A stretch of 7,543 nucleotides of DNA from Prochlorococcus marinus str. MIT 9215 (GTDB taxonomy: Bacteria; Cyanobacteriota; Cyanobacteriia; PCC-6307; Cyanobiaceae). Both the position numbers and the translations under genes were made by a program. The stretch spans positions 1 through 7,543 of the forward strand of contig CATBLW010000017.1 of assembly GCA_949486985.1 (NCBI GenBank), in the 5' to 3' direction. The notes beneath the pieces are model-generated. The model was not told the DNA's origin. It did not search any database and saw only the letters and a program-made list of their open reading frames with translations. The stretch's first letter is position 1, and each line of letters starts with the position of its first letter. Positions 1-6,828 of the stretch are shown in pieces.

Positions 1-660
1 CCTGACTTTTACATGAAAAAGTTGGCGGCACCACCTGCAGCCAAAGGCAAGGTTGATATCCGCAAATCTGCCACCGAAAACATCAAAATTCTCGGCGAAT
101 GTTTGGGGCTCGCCGCTAATGAGCTCACCATCGTTGTGATGGATCGCGCTCGCCATAAAGAACTTATTAATGAGATCCGCGCAACGGGTGCTCGTGTCCA
201 GCCCATCTCTGATGGCGATGTGCAAGCAGCTATTGCTTGTGGTTTCGCTGGTACAGGTACCCACTGCTTGATGGGTATCGGTGCGGCTCCTGAGGGTGTG
301 ATTTCTGCGGCCGCCATGCGCGCCTTAGGCGGACATTTTCAAGGTCAGTTGGTTTATGACCCCGCCATCGCTCAAACAAGTGAGTGGGCTGATTACACCA
401 AAGAAGGCAACATCGCTCGCCTTAATGAGATGGGTATCACAGATATCGACAAGATCTATGAAGCGAACGAGTTGGCTTCTGGTGAGAATGTCGTCTTCGC
501 TGGCAGTGGTATCACGGAGGGTCTCTTGTTCAATGGCGTTAAATTCGAGAAGGATTGCACCCGCACAAGCAGCTTGTTGATCAGCACCCTGGACAACACA
601 GCTCGTTTTACCAACACCGTTCACATCAAGGATGGTGCCCAGAGCATTGCTCTGAACTAA
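1..660 (+). CDS. glpX: Class II fructose-1,6-bisphosphatase / sedoheptulose-1,7-bisphosphatase, 3' part
   Basis: The frame is open from base 1 and ends at TAA 658-660. It gives the last 219 residues of a GlpX-type phosphatase, about two thirds of a protein usually near 334 residues; the metal-binding N-terminal acidic residues lie outside the window. In cyanobacteria this enzyme hydrolyses fructose-1,6-bisphosphate and sedoheptulose-1,7-bisphosphate in the Calvin cycle and gluconeogenesis. The visible family landmarks keep the spacing I recall for the Synechocystis enzyme: Y at visible residue 4 (in DFYMKKL), R49 and R51 (in DRAR), D71 and D73 (in SDGDV), and E98 (in GIGAAPEG). The usual second Gly of GIGGAPEG is Ala here. 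The ATG at base 13 is internal (Met after Tyr4), not a start. hemA follows after 33 nt, so co-transcription is plausible. Identification is secure; only the upstream part is missing. Confidence 0.95.
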   Translation, partial: PDFYMKKLAAPPAAKGKVDIRKSATENIKILGECLGLAANELTIVVMDRARHKELINEIRATGARVQPISDGDVQAAIACGFAGTGTHCLMGIGAAPEGVISAAAMRALGGHFQGQLVYDPAIAQTSEWADYTKEGNIARLNEMGITDIDKIYEANELASGENVVFAGSGITEGLLFNGVKFEKDCTRTSSLLISTLDNTARFTNTVHIKDGAQSIALN

Positions 661-693
661 GCGCATCAAGTCAAGATTTCAGGGGATTTATCC

Positions 694-2004
694 ATGCACA
701 TTGCCGTCGTCGGCCTAAGTCATCGCACGGCGCCGGTTGAAATCCGGGAAAAGCTCAGCATCCCTGAGCAGAGCATGGAAAGTTCCCTGCAATCATTGAA
801 GGGTCACGACCAAGTGCTTGAAGTCTCAATTTTGAGCACTTGTAATCGTCTTGAAATTTATATGCTTCTGCGCAATCAACAGCTAGGCATTGCAGCTGTA
901 AAAGATTTCCTAAGCGTTCATTCCGGACTGGCTAAGTCTGAACTATCTCCTCATCTTTTCGACTACCACCACGATCAGGCTGTTGCCCATTTGATGCGGG
1001 TTGCGGCTGGACTTGACAGCTTGGTTTTGGGCGAGGGGCAGATCCTTTCGCAAGTCAAAAAGATGGTGCGATTGGGCCAGGATCACAAGTCCATGGGGCC
1101 AATACTCAACCGTCTGCTGACTCAGGCCGTGAGTACGGGGAAAAAGGTTCGCAGTGAAACAAATCTCGGTACTGGAGCCGTTTCGATTAGCTCTGCCGCT
1201 GTTGAGCTTGCTCAACTCAAACTTGGTCAATCAAGGGGTGAAGATCAGTTAGTCAGCCTCGAATCAGAAAAGGTGGCTGTTGTTGGTGCTGGTCGCATGA
1301 GCAGACTTTTGCTTCAGCACCTGCAAGCGAAGGGCTGTTCAGGGGTCATGCTGCTCAATCGCACAAGCAAGCGCGCTGAGTCTTTGGCGGCTGACTTCCC
1401 CAACCTTCCCGTGGACTGTCGACCGCTTGAAGACCTCAATCATTGCCTCAGCCATTCTTCTTTGGTGTTTACAAGCACCGCAGCCGAGGAACCGATTGTT
1501 GATGCAGCTTTGCTGAATCAGCTTGAGCGTTGCCATTCACTTCGGCTGATTGACATTGGCGTCCCACGCAACATTTCAGCTGATGTGGAGGGTGTCTCAG
1601 GTGTGGAGTCCCATGACGTTGACGACCTTCAGGAGGTGGTGTCGCGAAATCAGGAGGCTCGCCAGCAGGTAGCTCTTGAAGCTGAGGTGTTGTTGAAGCA
1701 GGAGGAGCGTTTGTTCCTTGAATGGTGGGACAGCCTTGAAGCCGTGCCAACGATCAATCGCTTGCGGGCCTCTCTTGAATCCATACGCGTTGAGGAACTG
1801 CAAAAAGCCCTTAGTCGCATGGGACCAGATTTCTCTGCTCGTGAGCGCAAAGTGGTGGAGGCGCTGAGCAAGGGAATTATTAATAAGATCCTGCACACTC
1901 CTGTGACCCAGCTGAGGTCTCCGCAGGGGCGCCAAGAGCGTCAAAAGGCTTTGCGGTTGGTAGAAGGGCTATTTGCGCTTGAGATCGCTCAGGAGGATGG
2001 CTGA
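694..2004 (+). CDS. hemA: Glutamyl-tRNA reductase
   Basis: This 436-residue protein reduces glutamyl-tRNA(Glu) to glutamate-1-semialdehyde with NADPH, the committed step of C5 tetrapyrrole synthesis that feeds chlorophyll, haem and bilins. It is cytosolic and normally a V-shaped dimer. The N-terminal catalytic domain shows GLSHRTAPVE (residues 7-16) and STCNRLEIY with the nucleophile C50. The GEGQILSQVK block begins at residue 113. The NADPH-binding domain has VAVVGAGRM (194-202), a LLNRTSKRA strand-turn, and IDIGVPRN (about 286-293). The C-terminal third is the helical dimerisation region. Length matches the family. The ATG at 694 is preceded by AGGGG (681-685) at 8 nt and gives the canonical MHIAVVGLSHRTAP start. 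No recognisable promoter lies in the 33-nt gap after glpX. It is followed by 144 nt before glgC. Confidence 0.97.
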   Translation: MHIAVVGLSHRTAPVEIREKLSIPEQSMESSLQSLKGHDQVLEVSILSTCNRLEIYMLLRNQQLGIAAVKDFLSVHSGLAKSELSPHLFDYHHDQAVAHLMRVAAGLDSLVLGEGQILSQVKKMVRLGQDHKSMGPILNRLLTQAVSTGKKVRSETNLGTGAVSISSAAVELAQLKLGQSRGEDQLVSLESEKVAVVGAGRMSRLLLQHLQAKGCSGVMLLNRTSKRAESLAADFPNLPVDCRPLEDLNHCLSHSSLVFTSTAAEEPIVDAALLNQLERCHSLRLIDIGVPRNISADVEGVSGVESHDVDDLQEVVSRNQEARQQVALEAEVLLKQEERLFLEWWDSLEAVPTINRLRASLESIRVEELQKALSRMGPDFSARERKVVEALSKGIINKILHTPVTQLRSPQGRQERQKALRLVEGLFALEIAQEDG

Positions 2005-2148
2005 ACTGCCGCAGCGTTCTTGGGAATCGTTGCCTGTTGAGCTGCTTCTTTGATGCGTAGCAGTCTTGTCTGATCTTTTGACAGCTAGGAGCTCAGGGGG
2101 GCCACCGTCCAGTAGGTTTGCACCGCAAAGACGATCTGCGGAGCCGGA

Positions 2149-3444
2149 ATGAAGCGTGTTTTGGCCATCATTCTTGGGGGAGGGGCAGGAACCCGCCTTT
2201 ATCCCCTTACCAAGATGCGGGCTAAGCCGGCCGTGCCTCTCGCTGGTAAATATCGGCTGATTGATATCCCCATCAGTAACTGCATCAATTCGAGCATCAA
2301 TAAGATGTACGTGTTGACTCAGTTCAATAGTGCTTCTCTTAATCGACACCTGAGCCAAAGTTACAATTTAAGTGCAGCTTTTGGTGGCGGATTTGTAGAG
2401 GTTCTTGCCGCTCAGCAAACCCCTGAAAGCCCATCTTGGTTTGAAGGCACTGCAGATGCTGTTCGTAAATATAAATGGTTATTCCACGAATGGGATGTTG
2501 ATGAATACTTGATTCTTTCTGGGGATCAGCTCTACCGTATGGATTACAGCTTGTTTGTTGAGCATCATAGAAAAAGTGGGGCTGATCTAACAGTTGCGGC
2601 TCTACCCGTTGATGCTGAGCAGGCAGAAGCCTTTGGCTTGATGCGTACTGATGGCGAAGGCAATATTCAAGAGTTTCGCGAGAAACCCAAGGGTGATTCC
2701 TTGAAGGAAATGGCTGTTGATACTTCCCGCTTTGGCTTGTCGCCAGAGTCAGCAAAGGAGAAGCCCTATTTGGCCTCGATGGGGATCTATGTTTTTAGTC
2801 GTGCGACTTTGTTTGACCTCCTACATAAGAATCCCGACCATAAGGATTTTGGTAAGGAAGTTATCCCAGAAGCCTTGGCTCGCGGTGATCGCCTCAAGAG
2901 TTATGTCTTTGATGATTACTGGGAAGACATTGGAACGATCGGGGCATTTTATGAAGCCAACCTTGCGCTTACTCAGCAGCCCGATCCTCCATTTAGCTTT
3001 TATGACGAGAAGTTCCCCATCTACACAAGACCACGTTATTTGCCTCCGACAAAGCTTGTTGATTCTCAGATAACCAATTCAATTATTGGAGAAGGATCGA
3101 TTCTCAAATCTTGCAGTATTCACCATTGCGTACTCGGTGTTCGAAGCCGCGTAGAGACGGACGTAGTGCTACAGGACTCATTGATCATGGGTGCTGATTT
3201 CTTTGAGTCTTCAGAAGAACGTTCGGTCCTTAAGAAAGGTGGAGGCATCCCCCTTGGTGTTGGCCGTGGCACCACTGTCAAGGGTGCAATTCTTGACAAG
3301 AACACGCGTATCGGTTCCAACGTCACGATCGTCAATAAAGATCGAGTCGAGGAAGCGGATCGAGCCGATGAGGGTTTTTACATTCGCAATGGAATCGTTG
3401 TAGTGGTTAAAAATGCTTCGATTTCTGATGGAACAGTGATTTGA
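2149..3444 (+). CDS. glgC: Glucose-1-phosphate adenylyltransferase (ADP-glucose pyrophosphorylase)
   Basis: The 431-residue enzyme makes ADP-glucose and pyrophosphate from glucose-1-phosphate and ATP, the regulated first step of glycogen synthesis. The nucleotidyltransferase domain shows LGGGAGTRLYPLT (9-21), KPAVPLAGKYRLIDIP (26-41), WFEGTADAVR (97-106), SGDQLYRMDY with catalytic D126 (124-133), FREKPKG with the sugar-phosphate Lys K179 (176-182), and YWEDIGTI (257-264). The last third is the left-handed beta-helix with I/V-rich hexapeptides. K384 (in LDKNTRIG) and K421 (in VVVKNAS) match the two activator-site lysines known from the Anabaena enzyme (K382, K419), so activation by 3-phosphoglycerate and inhibition by phosphate are expected. 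The start has GGAG at 2140-2143, 5 nt upstream. A hairpin/T6 terminator overlaps the stop. Length is typical for cyanobacteria. Confidence 0.97.
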   Translation: MKRVLAIILGGGAGTRLYPLTKMRAKPAVPLAGKYRLIDIPISNCINSSINKMYVLTQFNSASLNRHLSQSYNLSAAFGGGFVEVLAAQQTPESPSWFEGTADAVRKYKWLFHEWDVDEYLILSGDQLYRMDYSLFVEHHRKSGADLTVAALPVDAEQAEAFGLMRTDGEGNIQEFREKPKGDSLKEMAVDTSRFGLSPESAKEKPYLASMGIYVFSRATLFDLLHKNPDHKDFGKEVIPEALARGDRLKSYVFDDYWEDIGTIGAFYEANLALTQQPDPPFSFYDEKFPIYTRPRYLPPTKLVDSQITNSIIGEGSILKSCSIHHCVLGVRSRVETDVVLQDSLIMGADFFESSEERSVLKKGGGIPLGVGRGTTVKGAILDKNTRIGSNVTIVNKDRVEEADRADEGFYIRNGIVVVVKNASISDGTVI

Positions 3445-3466
3445 TTTCGCGGCTGGAATCTTTTTT
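3443..3466 (+). terminator. Intrinsic terminator of glgC, overlapping its stop codon
   Basis: The arms GATTTC (3443-3448) and GGAATC (3455-3460) pair over six positions (one G-U), closing a 6-nt loop GCGGCT. They are followed at once by six T (3461-3466). The left arm begins inside the glgC TGA codon. The stem is modest in GC content, but the geometry is right. It suggests that gnd is transcribed from its own promoter in 3467-3620. Confidence 0.5.
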
Positions 3467-3484
3467 CACTGTCTTTTCACTGTC
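3463..3484 (+). repeat. Perfect tandem duplication of an 11-bp unit
   Basis: TTTTCACTGTC occurs at 3463-3473 and again immediately at 3474-3484. The first copy starts within the T-run of the glgC terminator. It looks like a slippage duplication, or possibly a paired protein-binding site upstream of gnd. Confidence 0.8.
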
Positions 3485-3620
3485 TATTTATCTTTTGGCT
3501 GAAGCTGTTTCTCGACAGTTTTGGCCAAGCAGGATGGCTCAACCCTGACATAGCCCTCAAAATCGAAGCGGATCCTGATCGTCTTGGTCACACTGTCGCC
3601 AGTAGATAAATTCCCTGGCA

Positions 3621-5039
3621 ATGTCCAAGGCTCATTTTGGTTTGATCGGTCTTGGGGTGATGGGTGAAAACCTTGTGCTCAATGCTGAGCGCAATGGTTT
3701 TTCAAGCGTCGTTTACAACCGTACTTACTCCAAAACTGAGGATTTTCTCAAAGGTCGTGGAGCAGGCAAAGATATACAGGGTGCCAAGGACCTTCAGGAA
3801 TTTGTCGACAAGCTTGAACGTCCACGCCGGATTCTGATGATGGTCAAGGCCGGGGCGGCTACCGATGCAGTGATCGAAAAAATCTCTCCTTATCTGCAAG
3901 AGGGCGATTTATTAATTGATGGTGGAAACTCCGAATTCCGCGATACAGAGCGTCGCGTCGCTGAACTGGAAAGCAAGAGCTTTGGCTATATCGGCATGGG
4001 TGTTTCAGGTGGCGCCAAGGGAGCCCTTGAAGGTCCGAGCATGATGCCTGGAGGAACAAAGGCTTCCTATGACGCCATCGAGAGCCTTGTGCGCAAGATG
4101 GCAGCACAGGTTGAAGATGGTCCTTGTGTGACCTACATCGGTCCTGGCGGTTCTGGTCATTTTGTCAAAACCGTCCATAACGGTATTGAGTACGGCATCG
4201 AGCAAATCCTTGCCGAGGCTTATGACCTGATGAAGCGTGTTGGTGGCATGGATGGCTCCCAGATGGCCGATGTCTTGGCCCATTGGAATAGCACTGAGGA
4301 GCTTTCTTCTTATCTCGTTGAGATCACTGAAGTCTGTTTGCGCACGAAAGATCCTGAAGATAGAAGTGATCTCGTTGAGAAGATTATGGATAAGGCCGGC
4401 CAGAAAGGAACTGGTTTGTGGACAGTGATTAGTGCTTTGGAATTGGGCGCCTCCGTTCCGACTATTTATGCCTCCCTCAATGGTCGTGTGATGAGCTCGA
4501 TGAAGGAGCAGCGAGTTGCTGCTGAGCAGATTCTTAGAGGCCCTTCTGTTCAGGCCTTCGATATGGGGACGCCAGCTGATGGCATGGCTCCGTTGATGGA
4601 TGCTGTTGTGCTGGCCTGCATCGCGAGTTATGCCCAGGGCATGGAGCTGCTAAGGATTGCTTCTGGTGAATACAACTACAACTTGCATATGCCTTCCATT
4701 GCACAAATTTGGAAAGGCGGTTGCATTATTCGTGCCCGTCTTTTGAAGCGTATTCAGGATGCGTTTAATGCTGATCCTCAGCTTGCCAACCTGTTGATTG
4801 ATCCATGGTTTGCTGAACAGGTGAACCGTCGTCTTCCCGGCTTGGCCAAGGTGGTTGCTGGCGCCGCTGAATCAGGTATTCCCGTGCCCTGCCTGAGTAG
4901 CACTCTTGACTACATCAACAGCTACCGCACCGCTCGCTTGCCACAGAATCTCGTGCAGGCGATGCGTGATTGCTTCGGTTCACATACTTATCAGCGTGTT
5001 GATAAAGAAGGTAGCTTCCATACAGAGTGGCTTGAATGA
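3621..5039 (+). CDS. gnd: 6-phosphogluconate dehydrogenase, decarboxylating
   Basis: The 472-residue enzyme oxidises and decarboxylates 6-phosphogluconate to ribulose-5-phosphate with NADP+, the second NADPH-yielding step of the oxidative pentose phosphate pathway. The Rossmann motif GLGVMGEN covers residues 10-17, and YNRT (32-35) is the NADP 2'-phosphate site. Also present are the IDGGNSEFRDT block (99-109) and GVSGGAKGALEGPSMMPGG (127-145). GHFVKTVHNGIEYG (179-192) carries the catalytic pair K183 and E190 at exactly the numbering used for the family. R449 and H455 (in RDCFGSH) are the residues donated by the partner subunit in the dimer. Length matches the long dimeric class. The ATG at 3621 has no convincing Shine-Dalgarno (preceded by CCCTGGCA), but the family N-terminus begins here. 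pgl follows after 10 nt as an operon partner. Confidence 0.97.
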   Translation: MSKAHFGLIGLGVMGENLVLNAERNGFSSVVYNRTYSKTEDFLKGRGAGKDIQGAKDLQEFVDKLERPRRILMMVKAGAATDAVIEKISPYLQEGDLLIDGGNSEFRDTERRVAELESKSFGYIGMGVSGGAKGALEGPSMMPGGTKASYDAIESLVRKMAAQVEDGPCVTYIGPGGSGHFVKTVHNGIEYGIEQILAEAYDLMKRVGGMDGSQMADVLAHWNSTEELSSYLVEITEVCLRTKDPEDRSDLVEKIMDKAGQKGTGLWTVISALELGASVPTIYASLNGRVMSSMKEQRVAAEQILRGPSVQAFDMGTPADGMAPLMDAVVLACIASYAQGMELLRIASGEYNYNLHMPSIAQIWKGGCIIRARLLKRIQDAFNADPQLANLLIDPWFAEQVNRRLPGLAKVVAGAAESGIPVPCLSSTLDYINSYRTARLPQNLVQAMRDCFGSHTYQRVDKEGSFHTEWLE

Positions 5040-5049
5040 GGTTGCCCTG

Positions 5050-5763
5050 ATGACGAGCTATCGGTTGGTGAAGGCGAGCGATTCTCAGGATCTTGCTCGC
5101 CGTGCTTCTCAGACCATGGCTTCGCATATTGACCTCGCTCTTGATCAAAGGGATCGTGCTCAGATAGCGCTTTCGGGAGGTTCGACACCTGCAGTGGCCT
5201 ATGGCCTGCTCGGACAGGAGCATTTGCCATGGGATCGCGTTGATGTGTTCCTCGGTGATGAGCGTTGGGTGGATGCCAAAGATGAGGCCAGCAATGCCCT
5301 CATGATCAGCAAAACCCTGCTTGCCCCTGGACCTGGGCATCAAGCGGCTTTCCATCCTGTGCCAACGGTTGAGCTACCCAGTGCAGAAGAGAGTGCCAAA
5401 GCCTTTGCGGCCCTTGTCGAAAAAGCTTGTGTGGGAGATCCACCAGTGTTTGATTTGATGGTGTTAGGCCTTGGAGACGATGGTCATACGGCCTCTTTGT
5501 TCCCAGGAACGGATGCTGTCGCTGTCAACGATTGTTGGGCCACCGTTGGGCGAGGCAAGGGAATGGAAAGAATCACGTTGACAGCTCCGGTGCTCAGTGC
5601 AGCGCGCCAGGTAATTTTTCTGGTCAGTGGTGCCGGCAAGCAGTTGGCATTGCAGCGCCTGATGGATCCTGGCGAATCGCCAGAACGCACGCCGGCCAAA
5701 CTGGTGCAACCACGCACACCGATCCTGGTATTGGCGGATGAGGCTGCAGCTGCAGGCCTTTAA
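5050..5763 (+). CDS. pgl: 6-phosphogluconolactonase
   Basis: The 237-residue protein hydrolyses 6-phosphogluconolactone to 6-phosphogluconate, the step immediately before Gnd; it belongs to the SOL/DevB branch of the glucosamine-6-phosphate isomerase superfamily. Motifs in order are LSGGSTP (41-47), FLGDERWV (67-74) and LGLGDDGHTASLFPG (139-153) with the catalytic-region H146. The frame is also open upstream into gnd (to 4906), but the start is set at ATG 5050: GAGG (5038-5041), straddling the gnd stop, is a Shine-Dalgarno about 8 nt upstream, the resulting length is typical, and the extension would only be gnd read in another frame. Overlap of the ribosome-binding site with the gnd stop suggests translational coupling. 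The older name devB is also used for this family. Confidence 0.95.
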   Translation: MTSYRLVKASDSQDLARRASQTMASHIDLALDQRDRAQIALSGGSTPAVAYGLLGQEHLPWDRVDVFLGDERWVDAKDEASNALMISKTLLAPGPGHQAAFHPVPTVELPSAEESAKAFAALVEKACVGDPPVFDLMVLGLGDDGHTASLFPGTDAVAVNDCWATVGRGKGMERITLTAPVLSAARQVIFLVSGAGKQLALQRLMDPGESPERTPAKLVQPRTPILVLADEAAAAGL

Positions 5764-6118
5764 CTTTTGAGATATTCAGTTGTCTGATTGCAACAGGCAA
5801 CAAAGAGCCGTGAAGAGTTAAAAAGAGCCTGAAGCGTTTTTTTTTCGAGAAAGCCCGCTGAAGAGATCTTTTGCTTGGCAACTTGTTCTTCAATTTCATG
5901 GGGGGCTTCTAAACCCATGCCTTTTTATGCTTGATCAATATTAGCTGCTTGCATTCATTTATTAACGGCTATCTTTTTTGATTGATGTCGCTGATCAACG
6001 GCATTAGAAATTAATTGCACACAGATGATCAGAAGACGTGTCTTTTTGAATTTATCAGAGGTGTTTTTTCCTCTTTCTCTAGAGTGATTGAAACCGATGA
6101 AAGAAGATGGGCTAATAA
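5764..6118. other. AT-rich spacer after pgl with no supported gene
   Basis: About 355 bases without a gene I can support. It holds two copies of AAAGAGCC (5802-5809 and 5822-5829), a run of nine T (5837-5845) with no hairpin before it, the terminator candidate at 5897-5926, the palindromes TTGATCAA (5931-5938) and CTCTAGAG (6077-6084), and a 5-bp inverted repeat AGAGG/CCTCT (6057-6074). Open frames here are 20 codons or fewer and lack ribosome-binding sites. Confidence 0.6.
5897..5926 (+). terminator. Candidate intrinsic terminator of the gnd-pgl operon
   Basis: The perfect 6-bp arms CATGGG (5897-5902) and CCCATG (5914-5919) enclose an 11-nt loop and are followed, after two C, by five T (5922-5926). 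It lies 134 nt beyond the pgl stop. The two-base offset of the T-run weakens the case, and no better candidate lies closer to pgl. Confidence 0.4.
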
Positions 6119-6280
6119 TTAGAAGAATATATTCATTGAAATCATGGCGGCCGTTGCGCCTACGGCACCTAACAGAACCCCCTCCCCGAAGCCAACCCAG
6201 AAGACCCCATAATTGCTGACGCTGAATTTCTCCTTGGCCCATTCGACTCTTGACTTGTGCCACTCGAGTGGAGGTATCAC
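6119..6280 (-). CDS. Small single-span membrane protein, GTG start (hypothetical)
   Basis: This minus-strand frame encodes 53 residues from GTG (6280-6278) to TAA (6121-6119). I do not recognise a named family. The protein starts MIPPLEWHKSRVEWAKEKF, an amphipathic charged and aromatic stretch. From about residue 23 it becomes NYGVFWVGFGEG (23-34), then a small-residue hydrophobic run LLGAVGATAAMISM (36-49), and ends NIFF. This looks like one membrane helix with an acidic E33 near its start. Use of G/C at third positions is clearly above that of the AT-rich flanks, which supports coding. An in-frame TAA lies 12 codons upstream with no other start between, so GTG is the only plausible start; the ribosome-binding site (AGAAAG) is weak. 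A longer frame on the same strand, shifted by one base, gives Arg/Gly-rich text and is taken as the shadow. Function unknown. Confidence 0.6.
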   Translation of the reverse strand: MIPPLEWHKSRVEWAKEKFSVSNYGVFWVGFGEGVLLGAVGATAAMISMNIFF

Positions 6281-6466
6281 GAGCTTTCTGGCGTAAGACG
6301 TGTATATGTTATGGCATTATGAGTATGCCGCACATTGGTTCATCTTTTTGTCATGATTTGGCTGTCATTGGATGCCTTGCCTCAGTGTGGAAGTTTGTTC
6401 TCTTGATTGCGAGTTTGCGATTACTCAAGCCTTCTCGCGAGAGGGTTATGGATTGAGTTGTGCATT

Positions 6467-6498
6467 GCCTGAACGCCTGATTGCCTGAATGCCTGAAT
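6467..6498. repeat. Tandem octamer repeat, four copies
   Basis: Four consecutive units read GCCTGAAC, GCCTGATT, GCCTGAAT and GCCTGAAT. The last two are identical and the others differ by one base each. The 8-bp period is not a codon multiple, which fits non-coding DNA. It is probably a slippage-generated microsatellite. Confidence 0.9.
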
Positions 6499-6776
6499 CC
6501 TTTCGCTTAAATAACTCCAGGATTTATTTTTCTGAACTATGCTTTTGATTCGCAATCACCATTCTTAGCCCAAGCTTGTCTTGTGGCTTCGTGCTCTTTT
6601 TGATCATTTATTCATCAGGGCTTATCAAATCAGTCGCTTTTCCTTGCTTGACAACAGAGGTAGTCTTCGCGGTTGATCCTCAGTCCGATCAAAATTCGCA
6701 AAGCTATTAGAAACGTCTTTTCGGTGCGTGTAGCAGGAATCAATATGTTTGCAGCATTATGGGCAATGTTCATTTC

Positions 6777-6790
6777 TGCGTAAATACGCA
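6777..6790. repeat. Inverted repeat TGCGTA-AA-TACGCA
   Basis: Perfect 6-bp arms are separated by AA, so it resembles a DNA operator more than an RNA hairpin. On the plus strand it overlaps the stop of a 12-codon micro-frame; on the minus strand it lies 3 bases before the ATG of the weak 47-codon frame (6773-6630). No regulator can be named: it does not fit the NtcA (GTA-N8-TAC) or cyanobacterial LexA patterns. Confidence 0.55.
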
Positions 6791-6828
6791 CGCTCTCGTG
6801 CCCTGAGCGCTCGCTCGGTTGATTAGCG

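Noticed and set aside
2011..2051. Possible hemA terminator GCAGC/GCTGC followed by TTCTTT
   Set aside because: Only five pairs with a 25-nt loop and a broken T-run; too weak to call.
2078..2083. Perfect TTGACA upstream of glgC
   Set aside because: No -10 at 16-18 bases (GC-rich sequence there). The same holds for the perfect TTGACA at 6648-6653.
3445..3609. 54 codons open in frame after the glgC stop, ending LNPDIALKIEADPDRLGHT
   Set aside because: No start codon of the ATG/GTG/TTG type, crosses the terminator, and the length is not unusual by chance.
4906..5049. N-terminal extension of the lactonase frame into gnd
   Set aside because: It is gnd coding sequence read in another frame; ATG 5050 has a ribosome-binding site and gives the usual family length.
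5837..5845. Run of nine T after pgl as a terminator tail
   Set aside because: No hairpin can be drawn in the bases directly before it, and the A-run partner is too weak.
5624..5899. 91-codon minus-strand frame crossing the pgl end
   Set aside because: Half of it is antisense to pgl, and the Lys-rich start comes from the poly-T tract; no ribosome-binding site or domain.
6033..6047. AAGAC-GT-GTCTT followed by T as a terminator
   Set aside because: Short AT-rich stem with a very small loop and no gene immediately upstream that needs it.
5955..6263. 102-codon minus-strand frame
   Set aside because: Arg/Gly-rich and then low-quality text; the frame shifted by one base (6119-6280) is coherent and accounts for the coding signal.
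6270..6275. Perfect GGAGGT on the plus strand
   Set aside because: No start codon at 5-12 nt; it is the complement of codons 3-5 of the minus-strand membrane protein gene.
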